From Neocallimastix lanati (nom. inval.) (Eukaryota; Neocallimastigomycota; Neocallimastigomycetes; Neocallimastigales; Neocallimastigaceae), in assembly GCA_016946835.1 (NCBI GenBank), contig JACVTC010000098.1:431501-495500 (forward strand): 64,000 nucleotides of DNA, in the 5' to 3' direction. How positions within the stretch are numbered: the stretch's first letter is position 1; each line of letters starts with the position of its first letter. The position numbers and the translations under genes were made by a program. The notes beneath the pieces were generated by a model that saw nothing but the letters and a program-made list of their open reading frames with translations, did not search any database and was not told the DNA's origin. Below, in pieces: positions 23,477 to 36,712 of the stretch.

Positions 23477-25197
23477 CCGTGGTGTTCGCCAAGGGTGTCC
23501 TCTCTCACCTATCTTATTCAATATATTTATCAATGATATTTTTGATAAATGTAAAAGATATGGTGTGATTACTGAAAAGAAAAAGTGTTGTGGTGGATTA
23601 TTTGCTGATGATATTGTATTATTAGCTCCTACAAAATCTTCACTTAAAAACCTTTTGAATATTGCTCATGATTGGGGTATTAAAAATGAAATGACCTTTG
23701 GAATCAATAAATGCGCTACACTAGTTGTTAAACCAAAGAATTTTATTCCTTCAAGACATTATGAAAATCCTACATTTAGACTTGGTATGAACTATATACC
23801 AAGCACTAATCAATATACATATCTTGGTATACCTTTTAATGAATCGTTGGATTTAAAACCTATTATTGCTAAGATGAATAGTAAAATTAATTATACAGTT
23901 AACTCTTTCTTTAGTTTTTTAACCAATAGGAATGTTCCTTTCTACTTTAAAACTCGTATACTAGTTTCTTTTGTCCTTAGCTCAGTTCTTTATTATGCTC
24001 CCTTACTTGGTTCAAATAAAAAGAATACTGAAAAAACTCAAACTGCTTTTAATCGAGGTTTGTACTGGAGTTTCGGGTTTAAAAATAAAACCTCCAATAC
24101 TTCAATTTACAATATGTCTAAGGAACTTTCTATACCTCCTATAGCTAGTTTTTGTGCTAAGGCGATGATTCGATGCTTTAAAAAGTGGAAAGATTCTTCT
24201 TGTATTATTTCTCATTTAGTCAAAAATATACCTACACTTTCTCACTATTCATGGACGAAAAAAGCACGGAGTTTAGCAGTACACAAGCACAGTAATAAAC
24301 TTCCTGGAGAAATAAGGAAGTTTTACTGGGAAAATATTCATTATTCAAGCACTCCTGCGATCAGATCTACAAAATACAAGAAATTTAAATTTGGTTTTAA
24401 AAAATTTATTCATCGTCTATCACTTAAATATTCACAATTTTCTCTTGGATTTTTTTGGATTGGACGAATTAAATGTGGATTCAAATTTGATGTAAAAACG
24501 TATGTTAAAAGTAATCTAGTATCAGAAAATTGCCCAACATACTGCCCTTGTTGTGGTGAGAGTAACAGCATACCTAGTTTTACACACTGGATACTTTTAT
24601 GTCCTAAATTTGAAGAATTTAGGCAACATTTCATTCCCTTTGTTGATGAAATTTTTATTAATTTTTCTCTAATTGTTCATGAGAAATCATTGAACATTCC
24701 TGATGATAAAGAGGAAGATTTTGATGATAATATCAATTTTTACGTGCTGTGTCTCCTTCTTGGCGGAAATGCAGTATTTGAAATCTTAAAGATCGGCTCG
24801 GGGGAAAGAAGGCGATATATTAATAATATTTTTCAATCACCTTCGAACGAGTCTTCTTTCCCGATTTCATATTTTGTGGGGCTTGCGGAATTCCTTACTA
24901 ACGTTATGCCTATTGTGATTGGTGATTTTTACACCATGATCGATTTGTATAGTGTTAGACCTACCGTTGTCAAGAGCGTCGACGTCGTAACGATAAGGCA
25001 AAGAAGAAATTCTGATACAGATTCGAATGATAATTTTCATCCACATGGGGTTATCTTCGATGAATGGGAAGAGTTAGAGGCCTTTTCGTCCTCGAATCTC
25101 ATAACGTAGTTTTTTAATATTAATATAAAAAATTTTCATGTATTTAAATTTCATGTATTTTTTAAAAAAAATATTATTAAATAAAGTTTATTCCTAG

Positions 25198-25231
<34 letters not shown>
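23477..25231 (+). mobile_element. 5'-truncated LINE with poly-A tail and 12-bp target duplication
   Basis: TCACCTACATGT flanks the insert at 23465-23476 and 25232-25243. The insert begins abruptly inside the reverse-transcriptase domain, runs through an intact C-terminal ORF to 25109 and a short 3' UTR, and ends in about 31 A after CCTAGTCT. This is classic target-primed reverse transcription with 5' truncation. It landed in the 3' UTR of an older copy of a related LINE. Confidence 0.88.
23479..25109 (+). pseudogene. C-terminal half of LINE ORF2 (reverse transcriptase)
   Basis: Open without a stop from the truncation point, though the endonuclease and the first RT blocks are missing. Near the start it reads RGVRQGCPLSPILFNIFINDI (RT block 4), then FADD (catalytic Asp pair; F at about 23601), then the LGI thumb region. 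Near residue 325 counted from 23565 is a Cys/His cluster (CPTYCPCCGES...HWILLCP), the C-terminal zinc-knuckle-like motif usual in LINE ORF2. It cannot be expressed as a working protein without its N-terminus, but the open frame shows recent arrival. Confidence 0.88.
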
Positions 25232-25234
<3 letters not shown>

Positions 25235-25333
25235 CCTACATGTATTTTTTATAACAAAGTTAATAAATTTATGGAAGTGTATTCTCTTCCCTGTCAAAAA
25301 AAAAAAAAAAAAAAAAAAAAAATTATTATGTTC

Positions 25334-25973
<640 letters not shown>

Positions 25974-25974
25974 T

Positions 25975-27705
25975 TATATAATTATAATTATGGAATTGAT
26001 AAAGGATTAATAAGACCTGAACAATATGGATTTCTTAATTGAGAATAATGTTTATAAGTCTTTACACTTTATTAAGAATTATATGTCAGAGACGAAAATT
26101 TTAAAATAAGGATATTTTACCTTGCCTTTTTATTTGTCGATCTTTTAGATTGATGATGTAAGGGTATTTTGTTGTATCTACCATTGTTAATAGCGTCGAC
26201 ATCGAAATGATAAGGCATGGATTTTCACCTCCCGGTGAAAGATCTGATACGGATTCGGTTGATAACACTAATACTGAAATTATTACTCGTAATAATAGAC
26301 GTGGTGTTATCATCGATGAATGGGAAAAGTTAGAAAATATTGCTTCTAACGCACTTTTATAATTATATAATATATAATATTTCATTTCATGTATTTTATT
26401 TCATATTTTTTTCATTTAAATCATGTAATTTTATTATTATTATAAATTAAATAAAGTTTTCTCTAAGTCCAAAAAAATAAAAAACCTTGCCTTTATGGAC
26501 CTTAAAAAAGTGGATTACTCAGTTCCCACTTATAATGCATCAATGAAGATTCATCATTTTGGTTTTAGAGGTAAGTGCTATAAATTTATTGAAAACTTAT
26601 ATTTATCTTCCAAGGTTTGTGTAAGGGTTGATGGAAATTATCAGAATCATTTAGTATTAAGAAAGATGTTCGTCAAGTTTGTCCCCTCTCACCAATTATA
26701 TTTAACTTGTTCATTAATGATATTTATAATAAATGTAATAAATATGGAATCTTTATTAGTGATAAACATTGTTGTGGAGGTCTTTTTGAAGATGACATTG
26801 TGTTATGTGCTTCAACAAGATCTCAACTTAAGCTGTTAAAGTTAGCCAGTAAGTGGGCTAGAAATAATGAAATTCAATTTAGTATTAATAAATGTGTTAG
26901 TTTAGTAAAACGAGTGGGAAGTTTCAAGATTTCTTAATAGTAGTAACCCTATCTTTTATCCTTCAAGTCAAGAGAATACCTAAAACGAATTGCTATACCT
27001 ACTTAAGTGTACCGTTTTCAAATGATTTAGAATTGAGACCGATTATAGAGAGAATGAATAATAAAGTTAGAAAAGCACTTTATTCCATTTTTTGAAACTA
27101 CTTAAAGTTCAACTTTAAGTATCTTGAATTTAGCATTGGCTTCTGATGGGTACTTCGTGCCAGATGTGGATATAAATTCGATGCTCATGTTGCCAAAGTT
27201 GTCAAAATGATTGAAGAAGACTGTCCAAAAAGGTGTTGTCTTTGTTGCTATATTATAAATTTCTATTAATAGTCTTTCTAGTACATCTTAACACATAGAG
27301 TAATAATCTTTCTTTATATATAATGAATCTACGGAAGTTGAATCTCCTGATAATATTTCTCTTGGTTCGAAGGTGAGTTTAGTGGTCATCATACAATCTA
27401 CTTTAACCTTTGTATTAGCTGGAATATTAATGACTAGAACTCTGAAAAACGTGACAGAGTTAACTCATTTTAATTCAGTTTTTAATATTATTTATATTTA
27501 TCCTCAATAAGTCGGTAATAGTTTATTCTTGAATTCTTTTTCTAATTCCTATTCATTTCTCAATCATTTATGAACAGTACTGAGACGTGTAGACATGCAA
27601 ATCCCTGGTATATGTGGCATTTATCAGTAAATTTCTTTTTGGGATGTTCGATGTTTATTAGGAAATATTTACATCCCCAGCAAAAAAAAAAAAAAAAAAA
27701 AATAA
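25975..27705 (+). pseudogene. Decayed LINE ORF2 (reverse transcriptase) with a second LINE inside
   Basis: The start reads DKGLIRPEQYGFLN, typical RT block 1-2 text, then stops and frame breaks. After the inserted LINE (26130-26484) it continues with the AFMDLKK palm-A block, KCYKFIENLYLSSKVCVRV, NLFINDIYNKC, and FEDD where FADD is expected (26788-26799 region). Then come fragments of the thumb and the C-terminal Cys cluster (CPKRCCLCC, about 27215-27250), and a 3' end with an A-run at 27682-27700. Many stops and shifts; not functional. Confidence 0.8.
26130..26484 (+). mobile_element. Short LINE 3'-end insertion with 10-bp target duplication
   Basis: CCTTGCCTTT occurs at 26120-26129 and 26485-26494. 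The insert encodes the last ~70 residues of ORF2 (SVDIEMIRHGF...GVIIDEWEKLENI), matching the end of the LINE at 25000-25109 (SVDVVTIRQRR...GVIFDEWEELEAF), then a 3' UTR and A-rich tail. It is severely 5'-truncated. Confidence 0.82.
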
Positions 27706-28340
27706 AGACTCTAGAGATAAAGCGAAAATTGATTTTGCTAGTTTGCTTAAGAATCACCAGAATAACCCTTCTGTTGTTGTTGGTAATTTCAACATGACTA
27801 AACAACAACTAAAAATATTGATCTTAGAATTTCTCATTAATGGTTTATTATAGATATAGATGGTCATCAGTTTTCTCAGTCAAATGGTGGAAAGAATTCT
27901 TGTATTGACTTTATAGTTGTTAACAATAAATTAAGAGATTATCTGAATATTGCTTCTGTATGCAACCTTTATAATGATATCTCTGACTATTTACTATTTA
28001 TTCTTTCTTATAAAAAAAACATATCCTGATAGTTTTACTACGCCGCCTCATGGTAAGAAAATTAAATTATATAGTCAAATTTGTAGGGATAAATATGAAA
28101 TAATTTTCTTTCATAATAAGTTTATATATTTACTGGATAAATCTGAACATAATGATAATTTAGACACTAATGCAATAGTAAAGAAATTTCTTGTTACTGC
28201 CAATGAAGTAAGTGATGATATTCAAATAATATTTCTTGAAAATATACAAAGATTTAGTATTCAATTGTCCTGCTTACATTAAGAAATTATCTCATAAAAA
28301 GCATTTTATTTCATAAAAGAAATAAAAGTTTTAAACCTTG
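27706..28340 (+). pseudogene. LINE endonuclease (APE-type) fragment
   Basis: Translation across frame breaks gives VVVGNFNMTKQQ (APE block GDFN, with Asn for Asp), SCIDFIVVNNKLRDYL and a SDYLLFI remnant of the SDHxPL block, then the linker before RT. It lies downstream of RT pieces, so it belongs to a different copy from the one at 25975-27705. Non-functional. Confidence 0.72.
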
Positions 28341-28444
28341 AAGTAATATATCTAAACTTCAAGCATTCTGATATCTCCAATGAATAAACTGTTCATATAA
28401 ATATAAATAATTTTATTTAATTTATTGAATATTAAAACATTCTG

Positions 28445-28477
<33 letters not shown>

Positions 28478-28523
28478 AAATATAATATTATTAAAAAAAA
28501 GAAAAATTTATTTTTGAGAAAAA

Positions 28524-28567
<44 letters not shown>

Positions 28568-29050
28568 AAAATTATTTATTATTTTTATTATTATTTTTAC
28601 ATTTATTTTTATTATATAATAATAAAAAAATAAGTAATAATTTCCATTATTAAAGCAACTTTTAATAATTATATATATATATATATATAGATATAGATAT
28701 GTATAAATATATCAAAACAGTACAAAAAGTTAATATTTAGTAATACTTTATATAAATAATAAAATTCAAAAAAAAAAAAAAAAAAAAAATAATAATAAAA
28801 ATATTTAAAGATTTTAACCAATTGAAAAATTAATATATAAAATACACTTTTTAAATAATAAAAAAAAAAAAAGAAAAAAAAAATTATTTTAAATAATCTA
28901 TTATTACTATTAATTTATATCTATTGTTTTTACTTTTACATTTATTTATTTATTTATTTATTTATTCATTTTTATTTTATTTAATTTTTTATTTATTTAT
29001 TTATTTATGATTATTTTTTTTTAATTAATATTTATTAATTATATTTATAC
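28341..29050. other. AT-rich low-complexity spacer
   Basis: Contains a T-run (about 28445-28473), an AT dinucleotide array (28534-28562), A-runs and TTTA repeats (28940-29010). It is the 3' flank of TRM13. No gene seen. Confidence 0.6.
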
Positions 29051-30271
29051 TTAATTATAAGCAATTACTAATGTATTTTCTTTAGTGTATGTTGAATCAA
29101 TAAATTCAACTATTTCAGTATTTTTAAATCCATTTAATTTTAAATATTCACATCTTCCCTTATCCAGAATATATTTTACTTTCTTTCCTAATTTAAAATT
29201 GTCAGACTGTATATCTTTTATAGTTCCCCAACTGGCTAATCTTATCATATAATCCAATTCTTTATCATTTATATTAAGCATCTTTTTAATATACTCTGAA
29301 TAACAGTAGGTATTTGAATTTAATAAATAATGACAACATGTTGCAATAATAATACCAAATTTATTATTAGATTCAATATTTTTATTTTTTATATATTTAA
29401 GATATGAAATGATTTTTTCAATTGAAAGTTCAAATGCATTTCCACATAAATGTTTAGATATGAAAATAATATTATTATTTTCTTTTTCTTTGTCTTCATT
29501 AATATATGATTTAACATCCATGTTTTTAATGTCAATAGTATCTCTAACTAAAAAATTATTATAACATTTTTGTTGATTTAATTGATTTAATTTTTCAAGA
29601 ATTTCTCTATCAAATTTATTTTTGGAAGCATATTTCATTCTATCAATTAAGATGTGACTGGAATTATTTTTACAACCTGCTTGAAATGTTTTTGATAATT
29701 CTGCAGCACCACATCCCAATTCAATAACTATATTGTTACAATTATCAGATACTATATTTAATTTTTTGGCATTTTCATATATTGAAATTTCTTGAAAAAT
29801 ATTCTTTGAATTTTTTCCAATAAGTTGTTCTTTCGAAAAAATATTATTAAAGTCTATTTTTATTATATCTTCATCATACAGTAATCTTTTTGAAATATTA
29901 ATTTTAAAATTGTCATAATTTTCATTAATTACTTTTTTTAATTTAGATATTATTTCTTCAGGAAAGTCGGAAATTTTTATGTCATTTTTTAACCAAAGTC
30001 TTGGTGTAATAATATTTTCATCTGAAATTTCATCAGCTTTTCTTTTTAATGATTTTTTACATTTTTCTAAATGTTTTTTTAATGTTTCTTCTCCCATTTT
30101 ATCTTTGCATTGAGGACATAAAACCATTTTTCCATGTGGTCCTATTTCATCAAGTGGTAAATGAATTTCACAAAGCTTTAAATTTGATTTATTTTTACAA
30201 ATTGGAAATTTACATTTTATAAATTCTTTTCTCTTTCGATGCCATATTTTGAATGAACATTGTTTATCCAT
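29051..30271 (-). CDS. TRM13: tRNA:m4X modification enzyme TRM13 (2'-O-methyltransferase)
   Basis: Single-exon gene, 406 residues. TRM13 2'-O-methylates nucleotide 4 in the acceptor stem of some tRNAs, using S-adenosylmethionine. Evidence: an N-terminal CCCH-type zinc finger (Cys/His cluster, residues 5-36), a U11-48K-like CHHC finger (LCPQC at about 51-55 to HLEKC at about 67-71), the SAM motif VIELGCGAAELSK at about 182-194, SKHLCGNAFELS, and the family signature ATCCHY at 310-315. Domain order and length match the family. ATG at 30271 is the first in frame and precedes the first finger. The protein is Lys/Asn-rich, as expected from base composition. Confidence 0.93.
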   Translation of the reverse strand: MDKQCSFKIWHRKRKEFIKCKFPICKNKSNLKLCEIHLPLDEIGPHGKMVLCPQCKDKMGEETLKKHLEKCKKSLKRKADEISDENIITPRLWLKNDIKISDFPEEIISKLKKVINENYDNFKINISKRLLYDEDIIKIDFNNIFSKEQLIGKNSKNIFQEISIYENAKKLNIVSDNCNNIVIELGCGAAELSKTFQAGCKNNSSHILIDRMKYASKNKFDREILEKLNQLNQQKCYNNFLVRDTIDIKNMDVKSYINEDKEKENNNIIFISKHLCGNAFELSIEKIISYLKYIKNKNIESNNKFGIIIATCCHYLLNSNTYCYSEYIKKMLNINDKELDYMIRLASWGTIKDIQSDNFKLGKKVKYILDKGRCEYLKLNGFKNTEIVEFIDSTYTKENTLVIAYN

Positions 30272-30459
30272 GATTTTAAATTAAATATAAATTAAATAAA
30301 TATTCAAATTTAAACAATTAAGATTATTGATATTTTTGTTATAGATAATAATTATATTATTATTAGTATTACTATTATTATTATTATTATTATTATTATT
30401 AGTTTTATTAATATTTTAATATTTTTTTTTAAAATTATTTTAACAAATTAATGATAGAA

Positions 30460-30531
<72 letters not shown>

Positions 30532-30771
30532 CGAAATAATAAATAAAAATAATATATAATAATAATACTATTTTTAATATATTACATTTATAAAGAATAT
30601 AAATATATGATTTAAATAATTCAATATTTATATTTAATCATAAATGTATTATACATTTTTTTTTGTTTAAATTTTTATAACATTAAATAATATTATAAAT
30701 AAAAAGAAATTCAAATTTTCAAATTCAAATAATTTTATTTTTGAAAAAATATAAAATTAAGATTTTGATAA
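30272..30771. other. Divergent intergenic region between TRM13 and the aminopeptidase
   Basis: About 500 bp with TTA repeats (30355-30402) and a long AAAT/TAAA array (30458-30530). It must hold both promoters. No specific factor site is recognisable in the AT-rich background. Confidence 0.6.
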
Positions 30772-31156
30772 ATGGCTTTCAATATAGAAAATATTTCAGT
30801 AAAACCATTAAATACTGTTAATAGTGTTATCAAAGAAAATGTATTAGTAAAATCTTCTTTATTAAAATTTAATTTATCTAAAAAAAGAAATTATAGTATT
30901 CTTCAAGGAAATTCAATATTGAAATCACATTTAAATTATAATGAAAATATTCTTAATAAAAAAGATGCTTTAATTTATAATAAAGTTAATCCTTTATATA
31001 TAAATAATTATAATTGGAAAAGATATATCACAAGTAAAGGTTTGAAAAAAAATCTATATATATATATATTTGAAAATAATTATAAAACATTTTATTTTAT
31101 TGATTGCCATCAACTTTATATATAAATTTAAATTTTAAAATATATTATGCTATCTC

Positions 31157-31216
<60 letters not shown>

Positions 31217-32092
31217 TTCAATTTTAGTCTTTTATATTATTTTTAAATAAATTATAAAAATGCAATATATTTTAATAATTAATATTAATATTAATGTATA
31301 TTATAAATTATTAATTATTAATATTACTATAATTATAAGAATATATTTTAATAATTTTAAATACATTTAATAATGATTAATAATGCAAAAATAAAAATAT
31401 TTGCTTTAAAGTATTATAGTAATAATAAAGATAAAAAAAAATAGAAGTAATTATAAAATATTGATATTATTATTATTATAAGTTGTAGTAATAATAAAAA
31501 TATTATAATAATAATGATAAAATAATAACAATAAAGTAATAACAATAACAATAGTAATGAAAAAATAATAATAACAATAATAACAATAATAATTATAATA
31601 TAGTATTAATGATTTAGTATAATAAGAATAGTTTTATTTAATTTAATAATACAAAATACTTTTTTTTATTGAAATAATTGTAAAAATTTATTAAACATAC
31701 TACATTTTTAATTTTTTGTACAACTAAAAATTAGAAGATAAAAATATCTTATAAAATATTAAGTTTTAAAATTTTATATTTTTAATTAATTTTTAATATA
31801 TTTAAGATATTTTTGTTTTGAAAAAATTTTGAAAAATTTTTAATAAATATTATATTTTCTTTCATTTTATAGAACAAAAATATAATTATATTTTTTTTAT
31901 CTTAAATATAAGTACTAAAAAAATCTAAATTAAAATATAATAATTATATTTTAAAAAATAATAGTAAGCAAAATAGATAAAAGAAAGAGGGAATTATTAC
32001 CTACAAATGTAAGACCCACGCATTATAGTATTTTCTTATTTCCAGATTTAGAAAAATTTACATTTGAAGGAAATGTTGATATTGAGTAATAA

Positions 32093-32124
<32 letters not shown>

Positions 32125-32309
32125 TTTTTTTTTTTTATCATGTTAATATTGAAAATGAAAAAAAGATAAAAATATTATTAATATAATATTATATAAAAAT
32201 ATATTTATATTATTATTATTATTTATAAATAATAATTGATTTTAAATGAAATATTAATTTAGAAATTTGATAAGTTTTTTAATTAAATTAAAATTTATTA
32301 TGAAATTCT

Positions 32310-32361
<52 letters not shown>

Positions 32362-33418
32362 AATGTATTGTAGCTTAAATGTTAATAAGGATTCCACCGT
32401 CATTACTGCTAATGCATTTGATATGACTATTCATTCAGCATCTCTTATTGATGTTGCTACTATGGAAAAGTAAATTTCTTTTTGATGGTTATTTTATTTT
32501 ATTTTTATTAATATTTATTTAATTAAATTTATTACTTCTACATAAATGAATATAGACAAGATGCCAAAAATATTGAATTAGATTCTACTGCTCAAACTTT
32601 AAAATTAACTTTTGCTAAAACTATTAAGAAAGGATCAAAAGTAAAATTATCTATTAAATTTACTGGTAATTTAAATAATGAAATGGATGGTTTCTATAGA
32701 AGTGAATATACTGATAGTAATGGTAAAAAGTAAGTAATATTATTTTTAAAATGGTAAATTTATATATATAAATATTATGATATAAGATATTTTTTTAATA
32801 ATTAAAACAAATATTCTAATTTATATCATTATTTGAAAATATTTATAATAAATAAGAAAATATATGGCAGTTACTCAATTTGAATCCGTTTACGCTCGTC
32901 GTTCTTTCCCATGTTGGGATGAACCATCTATAAAGTCTACTTTTGATATAAAATTAAGAGCTGAAGTCGAAAAGACAACTCTTTCTAATATGCCAATCAT
33001 AAAGGAGGAAAAAGTTATTATTGATGGTAAAGAATACAAAGATGTTACTTTTGATACCACTCCAATTATGAGTACTTATGTAGGTATAAAAAAAAAAAAA
33101 TTAAATTTAATATGGTATTAAATGAATTTATGTTAATTTTATTTTTTTTAAATACAATTTCTAATAGCTTGTGGCTTATATTGTTGGTGAATTAGATTAT
33201 GTAGAAACTATATCTAATCCAGTTGCACCTGCTGATGCTAAACCTATTAAGGTTAGAGTATATACTTTAAAGGGTGAATCTTCTCAAGGTAAATATTCCG
33301 CTGAAGTTACTGCTCGTGTTCTTGAATACTTCTCTGAATACTTCAATATTCCATATCCACTTCCAAAAGTATGCATAATATTTTTTATTTTTTATTAAAT
33401 TAATTAATTTAAAATTAA

Positions 33419-33470
<52 letters not shown>

Positions 33471-33685
33471 GATGGATTTAGTTGCTATACCTGATTTTGA
33501 AGCTGGTGCTATGGAAAATTGGGGTTTAGTTACTTTCCGTACAGTTGCTTTACTTTTTGATGAAAAGAAAAGTTCAGCTGCTAGTAAGGCACGTGTTTGT
33601 ACTACTGTTGCTCATGAACTTGCTCACCAAGTAAATATTATTTTAATATGTGATTTAAATTATTATTTAATAAGAATAATTAATA

Positions 33686-33732
<47 letters not shown>

Positions 33733-35923
33733 ATAAAAATGAAATCCATTATAGTGGTTCGGTAATTTAGTTACTATTGACTGGTGGAGTGATTTATGGC
33801 TTAATGAAGGTTTTGCTACATTTGTTGGAACCTTAGCTACTGATCATCTTAATCCAGAATGGAAAATATTTACTTCTTTCGTTGTTGATGAATTCCAAAG
33901 TGCTTTGAATTTAGATGGGCTTCGTAATTCTCATCCAATTCAAGTTGAAATTAATAAAGCTATTGAAGTTGATCAAATTTTTGATCAAATTAGGTAAAAA
34001 TACAAAAATATTTATTTAATTTTATTGAGTACATTTAAATTTATTAAAATTTAGAATAAAAAATTTTTTAATAAAATTTATAAATTAATGACTAATGTAC
34101 ATAAAAATAATTTATTTAAATGTTTTATTAGTTTTAAAATATTTTATTTTATTTCAAGAAAATTACTAAAAAAATATTTATCTTTTCTTTTTTTTATTTT
34201 CTTTTTTTATTATAAAATAAAATATTAATAAATTAATATTTAAAGTTACGAAAAAGGTGCTACTATTATTAGAATGCTTAATGCATGTCTTGGTGAACAA
34301 AAGTTTATGGATGGTATTCGTATTTACTTAAAACGTCACATGTATGGTAATACTGAAACTAGTGATTTATGGAAGGCGTTAAGTGAATCTAGTGGAATTG
34401 ATGTTGAATCTTTAATGGGCTCATGGATTAAGGATGTTGGGTAAATATTTTTAAATTTTAATAATTATTAATTAAACTATTTTTTTTTTTTTTTTTTATA
34501 ATTGATAATATATATAAAGATATATGGATCTAAGACTTATATGTTAATTTAAATAATAATAATTCTTAATTTAAATTATATATATATTCATTTATATAAT
34601 TATAGTTACCCAGTTGTTACTATTAAAGACTACAAAGAAAGTAATAATGATATTACTCTTTCATTATCTCAAAGTCGTTTCCTTTCATCTGGTAATACTA
34701 CTCCAGAAGAAGAAGCAAAGTATGCTACATGGTGGATTCCGTTAGGAATTACTACTCATGCTTCGCCAAACAAACCATTAGAAAATATCTTAACTGATAA
34801 GGAGCAAACAATTACTATTCCATATCCAAAAGGTAATAATAAATTTATTAAATTGAATTATAATGAAACTGGAATGTATCGTGTTAAGTATCCAGAAAAA
34901 TTTTTGAAAACTATTGGTGAAATGATAAAGATTGGATTAGAAGATAAATCAAAGGAAGTTATTGGTGTAAGTGACCGTATTGGTATTATTACTGATATTT
35001 TTGCTCTTGCTAAAAATGGTACTGAACATACAGACAATGCTCTTGAATTATTAAAATACTTTGAAAAGGAAACAGATTATAATGTTTTATCTCAAATTTT
35101 TACTAAGGTTAATGATTTAAAATCTGTTTGGTACAACCAAGATGGTAAATTATTAGAAGCCTTAAAGAAGTTTATACTTAAGATTTTCTCTCCACTTGCT
35201 GAAAAGTACGGTTTTGATTATTCACCAAATGAAAGTTACATTGAGGTTATGACTAGAACTTTAGTTATTAGAGCCGCTGGTATTTACGGAGATAAAAAAG
35301 TTATTAATGAAATCATTAGAAGATTAGAATTATACATTAAGGGTGATAGCAATGCTCTTGATCCAAACCTTCGTAAGCTTGCTTATATTCTTGCATTAAG
35401 TAATACTACTGGTGAAAAGGCTGAAAAATTCTATAATGATATATTCCATATTTACCAAACAAATGAAATTGCTGATCAATGCCTTATGGCATTACAGTCC
35501 CTTGGTGCTGCTAAGGATCCAAAATTAATTAAACGTACTTTTGATCTTGCTTTAAACACTGAATTAATTCGTTTACAAGATATTATGTATTGTATTGCTA
35601 ATTTGACTATTGATAATCCGAATATTAAGGAAGCTCGTCCAGCCGCTTGGAAATGGATGGTTAAAAACTGGCCAACCTTTGAAAAAAGATATAAGACTTC
35701 TGGTAGTATTTTAGGTTCTATTAGTAAACTTTGTACTAACGGTTTAAATGATTCTGAACATATTAAAGAAATTGAAGCTTGGGTTGCTGAAAAGGGTTCT
35801 AGGTTAGATATAATTAGAAGACCAATCGATCAAATTATTGAACGTTTAAAAGAACAAAATGCTTGGATTAAGCGTGATAATACTCGTGTTCAAGAATGGG
35901 CTGAAAAATATTTAATTGAGTAA
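30772..35923 (+). CDS. M1 family zinc aminopeptidase (puromycin-sensitive / Ape2-like), 10 exons
   Basis: Firm exons: 31965-32085, 32374-32469, 32556-32729, 32857-33079, 33168-33368, 33472-33630, 33755-33993, 34246-34440, 34606-35923. The likely first exon is 30772-31033 (donor GTAAAG), which joins in phase. Total is about 995 residues. It removes N-terminal residues from peptides. Seen: [10 protein letters not shown] at the N-terminal beta domain, exopeptidase motif GAMENWG, zinc site HELAH with the third ligand in LNEGF 18 residues on (the HELAH/Q junction spans the exon 7-8 border), and the C-terminal ERAP1-like helical domain in the last exon. The first exon encodes about 87 basic, Asn/Ser-rich residues not typical of the family; it could be a targeting extension or mis-assigned, since its intron (about 930 bp) is far longer than the others (87-288 bp). 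Confidence 0.9.
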
Positions 35924-36021
35924 ATTTTATTATGAAATAAAAGAATTTAAAAAAATTATATTTACAAAATAATAATAATAAATAATAAAAATTATATATA
36001 TATATTTATTCAAAATAACAA

Positions 36022-36064
<43 letters not shown>

Positions 36065-36400
36065 AAAAATAATATTAACTAGAAATGTATAATTTTATTA
36101 ATGCATAATAAAAAATGACGATGCGAATTATATATATATATATATAAAATTATAAATTATTAAAAAATATTGTTATTTAAAACATTTATATAGAAGAATC
36201 AAGTAATTGTAAATATATAACATATATTTTTTTTAATGTGTAATTTTTTTTTATTTTTTTTTTTATTATTATTAAATTTTCTTAATGCTTTGATGATATT
36301 TCATTAATGAAAAAGCATAGTATTATAAAAATTTTCAATAATTACATATATATTGTATTTGAAAGAGTGTGAGAAAATATTTTTAATATATTCTTCAAAT

Positions 36401-36435
<35 letters not shown>

Positions 36436-36515
36436 TTTATTTTATTTTATATATATATATATATATATTATTTTCATTATAATTTTTTTTCTTTGATTAT
36501 TCAAATTCTTTATAT
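35924..36515. other. Convergent 3' intergenic region
   Basis: It lies between the aminopeptidase stop and the OTC stop. AAAT array (36024-36065), T-run (36402-36433), AT-rich. No gene. Confidence 0.6.
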
Positions 36516-36642
36516 TTAATTTTTAGCATTGACCATTAACATTTCAAATACAGCCATAACAGTATATTTACGATTTTCGGCTTCTGGGAAAACAATAGAT
36601 CTTTCTGGATTATAAAAAACCTTTTTTTTTTTTTATTTTATA

Positions 36643-36712
<70 letters not shown>

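Noticed and set aside
30772-31125. An independent 117-residue gene
   Set aside because: It lacks homology, runs past two good splice donors, and joins in phase with the aminopeptidase, which otherwise lacks a start codon; kept as the probable first exon with moderate confidence.
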